This document shows, in pieces, positions 1-8,798 of a stretch of DNA of 64,000 nucleotides. The DNA lies in NCBI RefSeq assembly GCF_039535475.1, contig NZ_BAAAXG010000026.1, positions 2,599,501-2,663,500 on the forward strand, in the 5' to 3' direction. A program made the translations under genes and the position numbers. Origin of the DNA: Streptomyces showdoensis (GTDB taxonomy: Bacteria > Actinomycetota > Actinomycetes > Streptomycetales > Streptomycetaceae). Numbering within the stretch: the first letter of the stretch is position 1; each line of letters begins with the position of its first letter. The notes under the pieces are model-generated. The model searched no databases, was not told the DNA's origin, and saw only the letters and a program-made list of their open reading frames with translations.

Positions 1-18
1 GCGGCCCCTCGCGCGTGC

Positions 19-1365
19 CTAGACGAGCGCGCTGCCCGGGAGCTCGACCTTGGCGCCGAGCTCGACCAGCTTCTCCATGAAGTTCTCGTAGCCGCGGTTG
101 ATCAGCTCGATGCCGTGCACCCGCGAGGTGCCCTGGGCGGCGAGGGCCGCGATCAGGTACGAGAAGCCGCCGCGCAGGTCCGGGATGACCAGGTCGGCGC
201 CCTGCAGCTTGGTCGGGCCGCTGACGACCGCCGAGTGCAGGAAGTTGCGCTGGCCGAAGCGGCAGTCCGAGCCGCCCAGGCACTCGCGGTACAGCTGGAT
301 GTGAGCGCCCATCTGGTTCAGCGCCGAGGTGAAGCCGAGCCGCGACTCGTACACCGTCTCGTGGACGATGGACAGGCCCGAGGCCTGGGTCAGGGCGACG
401 ACCAGCGGCTGCTGCCAGTCGGTCTGGAAACCGGGGTGGACGTCGGTCTCCAGGGCGATCGCGTTGAGCGAGCCGCCCGGGTGCCAGAAGCGGATGCCCT
501 CGTCGTCGATCTCGAAGGCGCCGCCGACCTTCCGGTACGTGTTGAGGAAGGTCATCATCGAGCGCTGCTGGGCGCCGCGCACGTAGATGTCGCCCTCGGT
601 GGCCAGCGCCGCCGACGCCCAGGAGGCCGCCTCCAGGCGGTCGGAGAGGGCGTGGTGGTTGTAGCCGCCGAGCTTGTCGACACCGGTGATCCGGATGGTC
701 CGGTCGGTGTCCATGGCGATGATCGCGCCCATCTTCTGCAGCACGCAGATGAGGTCCTCGATCTCCGGCTCCACGGCCGCGTTGGACAGCTCGGTGACGC
801 CCTCCGCGAGGACCGCGGTCAGCAGCACCTGCTCGGTCGCGCCGACCGAGGGGTAGGGCAGGGCGATCTTGGTGCCGCGCAGCCGCTGCGGGGCCTCCAG
901 GTACTGGCCGTCCGCCCGCTTCTCGATGGTCGCGCCGAACTTGCGGAGCACGTCGAAGTGGAAGTCGATCGGCCGGCCGCCGATGTCGCAGCCGCCCAGG
1001 CCCGGGATGAAGGCGTGGCCGAGGCGGTGCAGCAGCGGGCCGCAGAAGAGGATCGGGATCCGCGAGGAGCCGGCGTGCGCGTCGATGTCGGCCACGTTGG
1101 CGGACTCGACGTGCGTCGGGTCCATGATCAGCTCACCCGGCTCCTCGCCGGGGCGGACCGTGACACCGTGCAGCTGGAGCAGGCCGCGGACCACGCGGAC
1201 GTCGCGGATGTCGGGCACGTTGCGCAGTCGGCTCGGCTCGCTGCCGAGCAGGGCGGCGACCATCGCCTTGGGCACGAGGTTCTTCGCGCCGCGGACGCGG
1301 ATCTCGCCCTCCAGCGGGGTGCCGCCGTGGACAAGCAGGACATCGTGGCTGTCAGTGCCGGTCAT
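19..1365 (-). CDS. murA: UDP-N-acetylglucosamine 1-carboxyvinyltransferase
   Basis: This enzyme transfers enolpyruvate from PEP to UDP-GlcNAc, the first committed cytosolic step of peptidoglycan synthesis. The protein is 448 aa, the usual MurA length. It shows the N-terminal RGAKN segment (Lys28) and the catalytic-loop signature GGCDIGGRPIDFH, with Cys126 where the fosfomycin-reactive Cys115 of E. coli MurA lies; mycobacterial MurA has Asp there. The ATG at 1365 (MTGTDSHDVLLVHGG) is chosen over an open extension to 1479 because similarity to MurA begins here. It is divergent from the YqgE gene. The 274 nt between them show no gene. Streptomyces usually carry a second murA elsewhere. Confidence 0.96.
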   Translation of the reverse strand: MTGTDSHDVLLVHGGTPLEGEIRVRGAKNLVPKAMVAALLGSEPSRLRNVPDIRDVRVVRGLLQLHGVTVRPGEEPGELIMDPTHVESANVADIDAHAGSSRIPILFCGPLLHRLGHAFIPGLGGCDIGGRPIDFHFDVLRKFGATIEKRADGQYLEAPQRLRGTKIALPYPSVGATEQVLLTAVLAEGVTELSNAAVEPEIEDLICVLQKMGAIIAMDTDRTIRITGVDKLGGYNHHALSDRLEAASWASAALATEGDIYVRGAQQRSMMTFLNTYRKVGGAFEIDDEGIRFWHPGGSLNAIALETDVHPGFQTDWQQPLVVALTQASGLSIVHETVYESRLGFTSALNQMGAHIQLYRECLGGSDCRFGQRNFLHSAVVSGPTKLQGADLVIPDLRGGFSYLIAALAAQGTSRVHGIELINRGYENFMEKLVELGAKVELPGSALV

Positions 1366-1639
1366 GAATCTCGCGTTCCGGGTCGTCGGTCGGGTGGCCA
1401 GAGAAAAGGGTAAGGGGCCATGGGACCTCAGGTGTGTGGCTGAGGGGGCCCCGCGAATGTAATGAATTCGGCACAACACCCTCCGTCCCCGTGATCTTGC
1501 GGAGCGTCACCGTCCGCTTGGCTCCGCGCCGGTCCGGTCGGGCCTCCGGCGCGACCGGCTGACCTGCGGTGCGGCACGCCTGCCCCGGATCGCCCCGGAC
1601 AACCCCCCGGAACGCCGAAGATGCGGGATCATGTGTCGC

Positions 1640-2200
1640 ATGACCGAGGTGTCCTCGCTCACAGGACGGCTGCTCGTCGCCACCCCCGCGCTGGCGGATC
1701 CGAACTTCGACCGCGCGGTGGTCCTGCTGCTCGACCACGACGACGAGGGTTCCCTCGGCGTGGTCCTCAACCGGCCGACCCCGGTGACGGTCGGCGACAT
1801 CCTCGCGCCCTGGGCCGATCTGGCCGGCGAACCGGGAGTCGTCTTCCAGGGCGGCCCGGTCTCCCTCGACGCGGCCCTCGGCATCGCGGTGATCCCCGGC
1901 GACGAGGGCCCGCTCGGCTGGCGGCGGGTGTACGGGGCGATCGGCCTGGTCGACCTGGAGACCCCGCCCGAGCTGCTCGGCCCGGCCATCGGCGCCCTGC
2001 GGATCTTCGCCGGCTACGCGGGCTGGGGCCCCGGCCAGCTGGAGTCCGAGCTCGGCGACGGCGCCTGGTACGTGGTGGAGTCCGAGCCCGGCGACGTCTC
2101 CTCCCCACGGCCCGAGACGCTCTGGCGCCAGGTGCTGCGGCGGCAGCGCGGAGAGCTCGCGATGGTGGCGACGTATCCGGACGATCCGTCGCTGAACTGA
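1640..2200 (+). CDS. YqgE/AlgH family protein (DUF179)
   Basis: A 186-aa cytosolic protein of the YqgE/AlgH family, whose biochemical function is not established. The family signature is visible at the N terminus: GRLLVATPALADPNFDRAVVLLLDHDDEG followed by GVVLNRPTPVTVGDIL, and later a GxAGWGPGQLESE segment. An ATG nine bases upstream (1631) is also in frame; the start at 1640 (MTEVSSLTG) is preferred because the family core begins directly after it. It lies divergent from murA and 100 nt upstream of the DUF3039 gene on the same strand. Confidence 0.9.
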   Translation: MTEVSSLTGRLLVATPALADPNFDRAVVLLLDHDDEGSLGVVLNRPTPVTVGDILAPWADLAGEPGVVFQGGPVSLDAALGIAVIPGDEGPLGWRRVYGAIGLVDLETPPELLGPAIGALRIFAGYAGWGPGQLESELGDGAWYVVESEPGDVSSPRPETLWRQVLRRQRGELAMVATYPDDPSLN

Positions 2201-2300
2201 GGGGGCCCGGAGCCTTCGCGCGGGGTCGCCCGGGGCCTCCGTGCGGGGTCGCCCGGAGGGCGCTCGGCCCGGGGTCCTTCTTTCAGTACCCTTGGGTCCC

Positions 2301-2585
2301 ATGAGCACTCTCGAGCCCGAGCGCGGGGCAGGTACGGGAACCCTCGTCGAGCCGACGCCGCAGGTGTCCCACGGTGACGGCGACCACGAGCGCTACGCCC
2401 ATTACGTCCAGAAGGACAAGATCATGGCGAGCGCCCTCGACGGCACTCCCGTGGTGGCACTGTGCGGAAAGGTCTGGGTGCCGGGGCGCGACCCCAAGAA
2501 GTACCCGGTCTGCCCGATGTGCAAGGAGATCTACGACTCCATGGGCTCCGGCGGGGACAAGGACAAGGGCGGCAAGGACAAGTAG
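2301..2585 (+). CDS. DUF3039 small zinc-ribbon-like protein
   Basis: A 94-aa conserved actinobacterial protein (DUF3039) without a known function. The conserved core HERYAHYVQKDKIMASALDG leads into VVALCGKVWVP and KYPVCPMCKEIYD, so three cysteines (C, CxxC) could bind a metal ion. The C terminus is a Lys/Gly/Asp-rich tail. A TACCCT hexamer at 2287-2292 lies only 8 nt before the ATG and no Shine-Dalgarno sequence is visible, so the mRNA may be leaderless. A very strong hairpin follows 24 nt after the stop codon. Confidence 0.85.
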   Translation: MSTLEPERGAGTGTLVEPTPQVSHGDGDHERYAHYVQKDKIMASALDGTPVVALCGKVWVPGRDPKKYPVCPMCKEIYDSMGSGGDKDKGGKDK

Positions 2586-2608
2586 TCCGGTCCGCGGACG
2601 GTTCGGGG

Positions 2609-2652
2609 ACGGCCCCCGGCGCGCGCACTTCGGTGCGCGCGCCGGGGGCCGT
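2609..2652 (+). terminator. Perfect 20-bp hairpin with TTCG tetraloop
   Basis: Arms at 2609-2628 and 2633-2652 are exact reverse complements around a TTCG loop, 24 nt after the DUF3039 stop. There is no long U tract, as is common in Streptomyces terminators. It separates the DUF3039 gene from the sugar transporter operon. Confidence 0.85.
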
Positions 2653-2697
2653 TTCGCGTTGCGCAGGGTGCTTCCGCCGGTCACAGAGTGGTTGAGG

Positions 2698-2713
2698 AGT
2701 GGTCGAGACCTCT
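2698..2713 (+). promoter_or_regulatory. Candidate DasR (dre-like) operator
   Basis: AGTGGTCGAGACCTCT closely resembles the DasR responsive element (consensus approximately A-C/G-TGGTCTAGACCA-C/G-T). The two mismatches are at positions 8 and 14, and the half-sites TGGTC/GACC are intact. It lies 95 nt upstream of the solute-binding protein start, in the likely promoter region. DasR is the GntR-type regulator of chitin/GlcNAc genes, which fits the hexosaminidase in this operon. Binding is inferred from sequence only. Confidence 0.5.
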
Positions 2714-2769
2714 TGTCGCGGTGTTTGCTCCGCCTTTAACCTCACGGCTGTTGTGCAGTGCGAAACGTC

Positions 2770-2788
2770 CGTTGCGTATGCTGCAACG
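2770..2788 (+). promoter_or_regulatory. Palindromic candidate operator upstream of sugar ABC operon
   Basis: CGTTGCGTATGCTGCAACG is a dyad with exact 6-bp arms (CGTTGC/GCAACG), ending 20 nt before the ATG of the binding-protein gene and just ahead of its GGAGGGG ribosome-binding site. The position suits a repressor of the ABC/hexosaminidase operon, for example a LacI, GntR or ROK family member. No regulator gene lies adjacent, so its partner is unknown. Confidence 0.4.
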
Positions 2789-2808
2789 GCTGTGTGGAGG
2801 GGACCGCC

Positions 2809-4107
2809 ATGAAGCTTCCTGCCCGGATCGCCGTACCCATCGCTCTCCTGACCCTGGCCGCGTGCGCCCCCCAGACCTCGGGCGGCGCCTCCGGCACCGA
2901 CGACAAGAGCGGCACGCTCCGCGTCTGGCTCTTCCAGGAGGTCGCCAACAAGCCCAAGGAACAGGTCGTCGAACAGGCCGTCGCCGCCTTCGAGAAGCGC
3001 CACCAGGGCGCGAAGGTCGAGGTCGAGTACATCCCCGTCGAGACCCGCGCCCAGCGCGTCAAGGCCGCCTTCAACGACCCGAAGTCCGCGCCCGACCTCA
3101 TCGAGTACGGCAACACCGACACCGCCGGATACGTGAAGGACGGCGGACTCGCCGACATCACCGCCGAGTTCGGCGCCTGGGACGAGGCCAAGGACACCGA
3201 CCCCACCGCCAAGTCCTCCGTCACCGTCGGCGGCAAGGTCTACGGCGCCCCGCTCTTCGTCGGCGTCCGCGCGCTCTACTACCGCACCGACGTCTTCTCC
3301 GGACTCGGCCTGAGCGCCCCCAAGAGCCAGGACGAGCTCATCGCCACCGCCAAGAAGATCCGCAAGGCCCGGCCCGAGCTCTACGGCATCGCCGTCGGCG
3401 GCGCCTACACCTACGGCGCCATGCCCTTCATCTGGGCCAACGGCGGCGAACTCGCCACCGGGACGGGCGGCTCCGGCGACCCGTACAAGTCCGCCGTCAA
3501 CAGCGAGGCCGCCCGCAAGGGCATCGCCTCCTACGCCTCGCTCTTCGGCGACGACAACTGCCCCGCCGCCAAGTGCGCCCAGATGGGCGGCAACGCCACC
3601 GTCACCGCCTTCGCCTCCGGCAAGGCCGCCATGGCCATCGGCGGCGACTTCAGCCACGCCGCCGTCGAGGCCGGCGCCGTCAAGGGCAAGTACGCCGTCG
3701 TACCGCTCCCCGGCACCACCCCCGGCTCCCTCGCCCCCGCCTTCGCCGGCGGCAACAACATCGGCGTCCTCAAGAGCACCTCCCACCGCACCCTCGCCGT
3801 CGAGCTCATGAAGTCGCTCACCGGCAAGGAGACCCAGGGCCGGCTCTTCGACGCGATGGGCTTCCTCCCCACGTACACCGACGTCCGTCAGCAGGCGGCG
3901 AGCAGGGAACCCTTCGTGAAGCCCTTCATCGACGCCCTCGGCGCCGGCGCCAAGTTCGTCCCCGCCTCGGCCGGCTGGGGCCAGATCGACGCCTCGCTCG
4001 TGCTCCCCACGATGTTCCAGGAGGTCGTCAGCGGCCGTAAGGACGTCAAGGCCGCCTCCGACGACGCCGCGAAGAAGATGGACGCGGCCTTCGCGGCGGC
4101 GGGCTGA
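2809..4107 (+). CDS. Sugar ABC transporter solute-binding lipoprotein
   Basis: A 432-aa extracytoplasmic binding protein of the family-1 (MalE/UgpB-like) type. It starts with MKLPARIAVPIALLTLAAC, a lipoprotein signal with Cys19 in the lipobox. A GGAGGGG ribosome-binding site supports ATG 2809 over the open frame further upstream. The mature part shows typical features of the family: a beta-strand start (LRVWLFQE), PDLIEYGNTD, and a C-terminal helix GRKDVKAASDDAAKKMDAAF. It is the first gene of an operon with two permeases and a GH20 hexosaminidase, so (oligo)N-acetylglucosamine is a likely ligand. No ATPase is encoded here; such importers in Streptomyces usually share MsiK. Confidence 0.92.
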   Translation: MKLPARIAVPIALLTLAACAPQTSGGASGTDDKSGTLRVWLFQEVANKPKEQVVEQAVAAFEKRHQGAKVEVEYIPVETRAQRVKAAFNDPKSAPDLIEYGNTDTAGYVKDGGLADITAEFGAWDEAKDTDPTAKSSVTVGGKVYGAPLFVGVRALYYRTDVFSGLGLSAPKSQDELIATAKKIRKARPELYGIAVGGAYTYGAMPFIWANGGELATGTGGSGDPYKSAVNSEAARKGIASYASLFGDDNCPAAKCAQMGGNATVTAFASGKAAMAIGGDFSHAAVEAGAVKGKYAVVPLPGTTPGSLAPAFAGGNNIGVLKSTSHRTLAVELMKSLTGKETQGRLFDAMGFLPTYTDVRQQAASREPFVKPFIDALGAGAKFVPASAGWGQIDASLVLPTMFQEVVSGRKDVKAASDDAAKKMDAAFAAAG

Positions 4108-4123
4108 GGCCGGGACGCGCACC

Positions 4124-5110
4124 ATGACCACCGCACCCCGCACGAAGGAAGCCGCGCCCGCGCCCGACCGCGCCGGCGCGCGGCTTCCCGGCCCCCGCGC
4201 CGCGCGCCCGTCCCGGCGGACCCCCCGCCGCCGGACCGGCTCCGCCTGGACCCCCTGGCTCTACCTGCTCCCCGCGCTCGTCGTCCTCGGCGGGCTGCTC
4301 GTCTACCCCATCTACCAACTCGGCCTGATCTCCTTCCTGGAGTACACCCAGGCCCAGGTCAGCGGCGGCGAACCCACCACCTTCCAGGGCCTCGGCAACT
4401 ACCGGGAGCTCTTCGCCGACCCCCAGTTCTGGCAGGTCCTGCTCGCCACCGTGCTGTTCGCCGCCGCCTGCGTGCTCGCCACCCTCGCCGTCGGCTGCGC
4501 CCTCGCCGTGCTGCTCACCCGGATCCGCGCCCTGCCCCGGCTCGCCCTGATGCTGGCCGCGCTCGGCGCCTGGGCCACCCCCGCCGTCACCGGCTCCACC
4601 GTCTGGGTCTTCCTCTTCGACCCCGACTACGGGCCGGTCAACCGGGTCCTCGGCCTCGGCGACTTCTCCTGGACCTACGGGCGCTACAGCGCCTTCGCCC
4701 TGGTTCTGTTCGAGGTCGTCTGGTGCTCGTTCCCCTTCGTGATGGTCACCGTCTACGCGGGCATCAAGGCCATCCCGTCCGAGGTCCTGGAGGCCGCCGC
4801 CCTCGACGGCGCCTCGCAGTGGCGCATCTGGCGCTCCGTCACGGCACCGATGCTGCGCCCGATCCTGGTCGTCGTCACGATCCAGTCGATCATCTGGGAC
4901 TTCAAGGTCTTCACCCAGATCTACGTGATGACGGGCGGCGGCGGCATCGCCGGGCAGAACCTCGTCCTCAACGTGTACGCCTACCAGAAGGCCTTCGCCT
5001 CCTCCCAGTACAGCCTGGGCTCCGCCATCGGCGTCGTGATGCTGCTGATCCTGCTGACGGTGACCCTGGTCTACCTGCGGCTGATCCGACGACAGGGAGA
5101 GGAACTGTGA
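4124..5110 (+). CDS. Sugar ABC transporter permease 1
   Basis: A 328-aa MalF-type inner permease. After a basic, Pro-rich N terminus of about 40 residues come six predicted membrane segments, starting with WLYLLPALVVLGGLLVYPIY. The ATPase-contacting EAA loop is clear: LEAAALDGASQWRIWRSVTAP. The ATG at 4124 lies 16 nt after the binding-protein stop. The stop codon overlaps the GTG start of permease 2 by four bases (GTGA), indicating translational coupling within the operon. Confidence 0.92.
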   Translation: MTTAPRTKEAAPAPDRAGARLPGPRAARPSRRTPRRRTGSAWTPWLYLLPALVVLGGLLVYPIYQLGLISFLEYTQAQVSGGEPTTFQGLGNYRELFADPQFWQVLLATVLFAAACVLATLAVGCALAVLLTRIRALPRLALMLAALGAWATPAVTGSTVWVFLFDPDYGPVNRVLGLGDFSWTYGRYSAFALVLFEVVWCSFPFVMVTVYAGIKAIPSEVLEAAALDGASQWRIWRSVTAPMLRPILVVVTIQSIIWDFKVFTQIYVMTGGGGIAGQNLVLNVYAYQKAFASSQYSLGSAIGVVMLLILLTVTLVYLRLIRRQGEEL

Positions 5111-5958
5111 GCTCCACCGGATTCCGTATCCGCATCCGCCGCCCCGGCAGGCTCGCCGCCGAGGCCGCCGCCCTGCTCGTGGCCGCCGCCGTCGCCTTCC
5201 CGCTGTACTGGATGGTCCTCTCGGCCTTCAAGCCGGCCGGCGAGGTCCAGTCCACGAACCCCCGCCCCTGGACGCTCTCCCCGTCCCTCGACTCCTTCCG
5301 GCGCGTCTTCGAACAGCAGGAGTTCGGGCGCTACTTCCTCAACTCGCTGGTCGTCGCGAGCGCGGTCGTGCTGGCCTCGGCCGTCATCGCCTTCCTCGCG
5401 GCGACCGCCGTCACCCGCTTCCGGTTCCGTTTCCGCACCACCCTGCTGATCATGTTCCTGGTCGCGCAGATGGTCCCGATCGAGGCGCTGACCATCCCGC
5501 TGTTCTTCCTCATGCGGGACTTCGGACAGCTCAACACCCTGGGCTCGCTGATCCTGCCGCACATCGCCTTCTCGCTGCCGTTCGCGATCTGGATGCTGCG
5601 CGGCTTCGTCAAGGCGGTGCCCGAGGCGCTGGAGGAGCAGGCGATGATCGACGGCGCCGGCCGGACCCGCTTCCTGTGGCAGATCCTCTTCCCGCTGGTC
5701 TTCCCCGGACTCGTCGCGACCAGCGTCTTCTCCTTCATCTCGACCTGGAACGACTTCCTCTTCGCGAAGTCCTTCCTGATCAGCGACACCTCGCAGTCGA
5801 CCCTCCCGATGGCGCTGCTCGTCTTCTTCAAGCCCGACGAGAACGACTGGGGAGGAATCATGGCCGGGTCGACCGTGATGACGATCCCGGTGCTCGTCTT
5901 CTTCGTACTCGTACAGCGCCGCCTGGTCTCGGGACTGGGCGGGGCGGTGAAGGACTGA
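5107..5958 (+). CDS. Sugar ABC transporter permease 2
   Basis: A 283-aa MalG-type permease. The GTG at 5107 overlaps the previous stop (GTGA) and yields MSSTGFRIRIRRPGRL followed by a first membrane helix (ALLVAAAVAFPLYWMVLS). The periplasmic loop SAFKPAGEVQ is typical of MalG-like proteins, and the EAA loop reads EEQAMIDGAGRTRFLWQILFP. It forms the importer pore with permease 1; the ATPase must come from elsewhere. The hexosaminidase gene follows after only 3 nt. Confidence 0.92.
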   Translation: MSSTGFRIRIRRPGRLAAEAAALLVAAAVAFPLYWMVLSAFKPAGEVQSTNPRPWTLSPSLDSFRRVFEQQEFGRYFLNSLVVASAVVLASAVIAFLAATAVTRFRFRFRTTLLIMFLVAQMVPIEALTIPLFFLMRDFGQLNTLGSLILPHIAFSLPFAIWMLRGFVKAVPEALEEQAMIDGAGRTRFLWQILFPLVFPGLVATSVFSFISTWNDFLFAKSFLISDTSQSTLPMALLVFFKPDENDWGGIMAGSTVMTIPVLVFFVLVQRRLVSGLGGAVKD

Positions 5959-5961
5959 ACC

Positions 5962-7677
5962 GTGACGACGGAGGAGAACATGGCCCGTACGGCCTTCCGA
6001 CACGACCTCGTCCCCGCGCCCGTGGTGGCGGTGGCGACGGCGGAGCGCGAACTTCCCGGAGCGGGCGCGGGCGCGGGCGCGGGCATCGGCTTCGCGCTGG
6101 ACGCGGCGACCGTCCTCGACGCCGGACCCGGCACCGAGGGCGCCGCCCGGTGGCTCCGCGCCACCGTCGGCGCCGCGACCGGGCTCGACCTCGCGCCCGG
6201 CGCGGGCGGCGACGGCGGGGCCGTACGCCTGCGGATCGACCCCGACGCGGTGGGCGACCTGGGCCCCGAGGGCTACCGGCTCACGGTCGACGGCGCGGGC
6301 GTCACCCTGCGCGGCGGATCGGCCGCGGGCGTCTTCTGGGGGCTCCAGACCCTCCGCCAGCTCCTCGGCCCCGACGCCCACCGCCGGGCGCCCCTCCACG
6401 GCACCCGGCGCTGGGAGCTGCCCGGCACCGACATCGCCGACGGCCCCCGCTTCCCCTGGCGCGGCCTCATGCTCGACGTCGCCCGCCACTTCATGCCCAA
6501 GGACGACGTGCTGCGGCAGCTGGACCTGATGGCCGCCCACAAGCTGAACGTCCTCCACCTCCACCTCACCGACGACCAGGGCTGGCGCATCGAGATCCGG
6601 CGGCACCCGCGGCTCACCGAGGCGGGCTCCTGGCGGGCGCGGAGCAAGTGGGGGCACCGGGCGTCACCGCTGTGGAACGAGACCCCGCACGGCGGCTTCT
6701 ACACCCAGGACGACATCCGCGAGATCGTCGCCTACGCCGCCGCCCGGCACATCTCGGTCGTCCCCGAGATCGACGTCCCCGGCCACTCGCAGGCCGCCAT
6801 CGCCGCGTACCCGGAACTGGGCAACACCGACGTCGTCGACACCACCGCCCTCTCCGTCTGGGACACCTGGGGGGTCAGCCCGAACGTGCTCGCCCCCACC
6901 GACACCGTCCTCCGCTTCTACGAGGGCGTGCTCGAAGAGGTCCTGGAGCTGTTCCCCGCGGACGTCTCGCCCTTCGTGCACATCGGCGGCGACGAGTGCC
7001 CCAAGGACCAGTGGAAGGCCTCCCCGGCCGCCCGGGCCCGGATCGAGGAGCTCGGCGTCGGCGACGAGGACGGCCTCCAGTCCTGGTTCGTCCGCCACTT
7101 CGACCGCTGGCTCGCCGACCGCGGCCGCCGCCTCATCGGCTGGGACGAGATCCTGGAGGGCGGCCTCGCCCCCGGCGCGGCCGTCTCGTCCTGGCGCGGC
7201 TACGCGGGCGGGATCACCGCCGCGGAGGCCGGCCACGACGTGGTCATGTGCCCCGAGCAGCAGGTGTACCTGGACCACCGTCAGGCGCCGGGCGAGGACG
7301 AGCCGATGCCCATCGGATACGTACGGACCCTCGCGGACGTCTACCGCTTCGAGCCCGTCCCGCCGGGCCTCGCCCCGGAGGCCGCCGCCCACATCCTGGG
7401 AACCCAGGCCAACGTGTGGACCGAGGTGATGGAGAACCGGGCCCGCGTCGACTACCAGACCTACCCGCGCCTCGCCGCCTTCGCCGAGGTCGCCTGGTCC
7501 CGGCTGCCCGCCCCCGACGCGCGCGATCACGCCGACTTCGAGCGCCGGATGACCGCCCACTACCGGCGCCTCGACGCCCTCGGCGTGGACTACCGCCCGC
7601 CGGCCGGACCGCACCCCTGGCAGCGCCGCCCCGGCATCCTGGGCCGTCCCATCGAGGGGGCACCCCCGAACGTGTGA
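5962..7677 (+). CDS. Beta-N-acetylhexosaminidase (GH20)
   Basis: This glycosidase releases N-acetylglucosamine from the non-reducing end of chitooligosaccharides or muropeptide sugars. The protein is 571 aa with a GH20b-like N-terminal domain (about 1-150) and the catalytic barrel after it. The catalytic pair is in HIGGDECP (Asp344-Glu345), with the substrate-assisted mechanism typical of the family; RGLMLDVARHFMP is the barrel's first strand. There is no signal peptide, so hydrolysis is probably intracellular, after import by the preceding ABC transporter. The start may be the GTG at 5962 or the ATG at 5980, which has GGAGGAG just upstream. It ends the operon. Confidence 0.93.
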   Translation: MTTEENMARTAFRHDLVPAPVVAVATAERELPGAGAGAGAGIGFALDAATVLDAGPGTEGAARWLRATVGAATGLDLAPGAGGDGGAVRLRIDPDAVGDLGPEGYRLTVDGAGVTLRGGSAAGVFWGLQTLRQLLGPDAHRRAPLHGTRRWELPGTDIADGPRFPWRGLMLDVARHFMPKDDVLRQLDLMAAHKLNVLHLHLTDDQGWRIEIRRHPRLTEAGSWRARSKWGHRASPLWNETPHGGFYTQDDIREIVAYAAARHISVVPEIDVPGHSQAAIAAYPELGNTDVVDTTALSVWDTWGVSPNVLAPTDTVLRFYEGVLEEVLELFPADVSPFVHIGGDECPKDQWKASPAARARIEELGVGDEDGLQSWFVRHFDRWLADRGRRLIGWDEILEGGLAPGAAVSSWRGYAGGITAAEAGHDVVMCPEQQVYLDHRQAPGEDEPMPIGYVRTLADVYRFEPVPPGLAPEAAAHILGTQANVWTEVMENRARVDYQTYPRLAAFAEVAWSRLPAPDARDHADFERRMTAHYRRLDALGVDYRPPAGPHPWQRRPGILGRPIEGAPPNV

Positions 7678-7910
7678 GGCACCTATCGCCCCGACGTCAC
7701 CCAAGAGCGGCAAAAGGGAAGTTACCGTCGCTCCTGGGAGGTCCCCGCACGTCCCGCACGGAAGCGCCCTTCGCGGACCCTCGCGACGTACGGCTCGGAA
7801 GATGTGCCAGAGTTGCCACGTCCAGGCTGTGAGCACGTACGGTACGCCCACACAGGCGCGACAGCCGGGGACGGTCGGGGATCACCGGGACACCGGGAAG
7901 GGGCAGCGGG

Positions 7911-8798
7911 TTGACCACGCACGCACCACAGACGGCATCACGGGCGGCGCGGTCCGTGACGCTGCCCGTCTCGCTGGACGAGGCCGTGGCGGCGCTCACG
8001 GCCATGCCGGCCGCCGTCCCCGTGGCCGGCGGCACCGACCTGATGGCCGCCGTCAACCGCGGCCAGCTGCGTCCCGCGGGCCTGGTCGGCCTCGGCCGGA
8101 TCAACGAGATCCGCGGCTGGCAGTACCAGGACGGCCACGCCCTGCTCGGCGCCGGCCTCACCCACGCCCGGATGGGCCGCCCTGACTTCGCGGCCCTCAT
8201 CCCCGCCCTGGCCGCCGCCTCGCGCGTCGCGGGCCCGCCCCAGATCCGCAACGCCGGCACGCTGGGCGGCAACATCGTGACCGCGGCGCCCACCGGCGAC
8301 TCGCTGCCGGTGCTGGCCGCGCTGGAGGCCGAGCTCGTCGTCGTCGGCCCGCTCGGCAGCCGCGAGCTGCCCGTCAGCCACCTGCTGGCCGGCCGGGACC
8401 TGCTGGCCCCCGGCGAGCTGGTCGCCTTCGTGCGGGTCCCGCTGCTGCACGCCCCGCAGGTCTTCCTGAAGGCCACCGGCCGCACCGGTCCGGCCCGCGC
8501 CTCCGCCTCCGTCGCCGTCGTCCTCGACCCGGCCCGCCGCGGGGTGCGCTGCGCGGTCGGCGCCGTCGCGCCGATGCCGCTGCGGCCGCTGGAGGCGGAG
8601 CAGTGGATCGCCTCGCTGGTGGACTGGGACGGCGACCGCGGGCTGGCCCCGGAGGCGCTGGCGGCGTTCGGCGACTACGTGGCCGCCGCGTGCATCCCGG
8701 ACCCGCAGGGCGACGAACAGTTGCCCCCGGCCGTACTGCACCTGCGGCGCACGGTCGCCGCTCTGGCCCGACGGGCACTGGGGAGGGCGCTGTCGTGA
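7911..8798 (+). CDS. FAD-binding subunit, xanthine dehydrogenase family
   Basis: A 295-aa medium subunit of the molybdenum hydroxylase family (CoxM/XdhB type) that carries FAD and passes electrons from the iron-sulfur subunit. FAD-pyrophosphate motifs are visible: VAGGTDLMAAVN near residue 40 and IRNAGTLGGNIVTAAPTGDS near residue 115. The start is TTG at 7911 with AAGGGG upstream. It overlaps the next gene by four bases (GTGA), so the three subunits are translationally coupled. The 233-nt region ahead of it holds no gene; CGTACGGTACG near 7837 is a small palindrome there. Confidence 0.88.
   Translation: MTTHAPQTASRAARSVTLPVSLDEAVAALTAMPAAVPVAGGTDLMAAVNRGQLRPAGLVGLGRINEIRGWQYQDGHALLGAGLTHARMGRPDFAALIPALAAASRVAGPPQIRNAGTLGGNIVTAAPTGDSLPVLAALEAELVVVGPLGSRELPVSHLLAGRDLLAPGELVAFVRVPLLHAPQVFLKATGRTGPARASASVAVVLDPARRGVRCAVGAVAPMPLRPLEAEQWIASLVDWDGDRGLAPEALAAFGDYVAAACIPDPQGDEQLPPAVLHLRRTVAALARRALGRALS

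Noticed and set aside
2422..4143. Long open frame on the minus strand opposite the binding-protein gene
   Set aside because: The product is low-complexity Gly/Ala/Arg/Val typical of antisense reading of high-GC coding DNA; the plus-strand protein has clear lipoprotein and family features.
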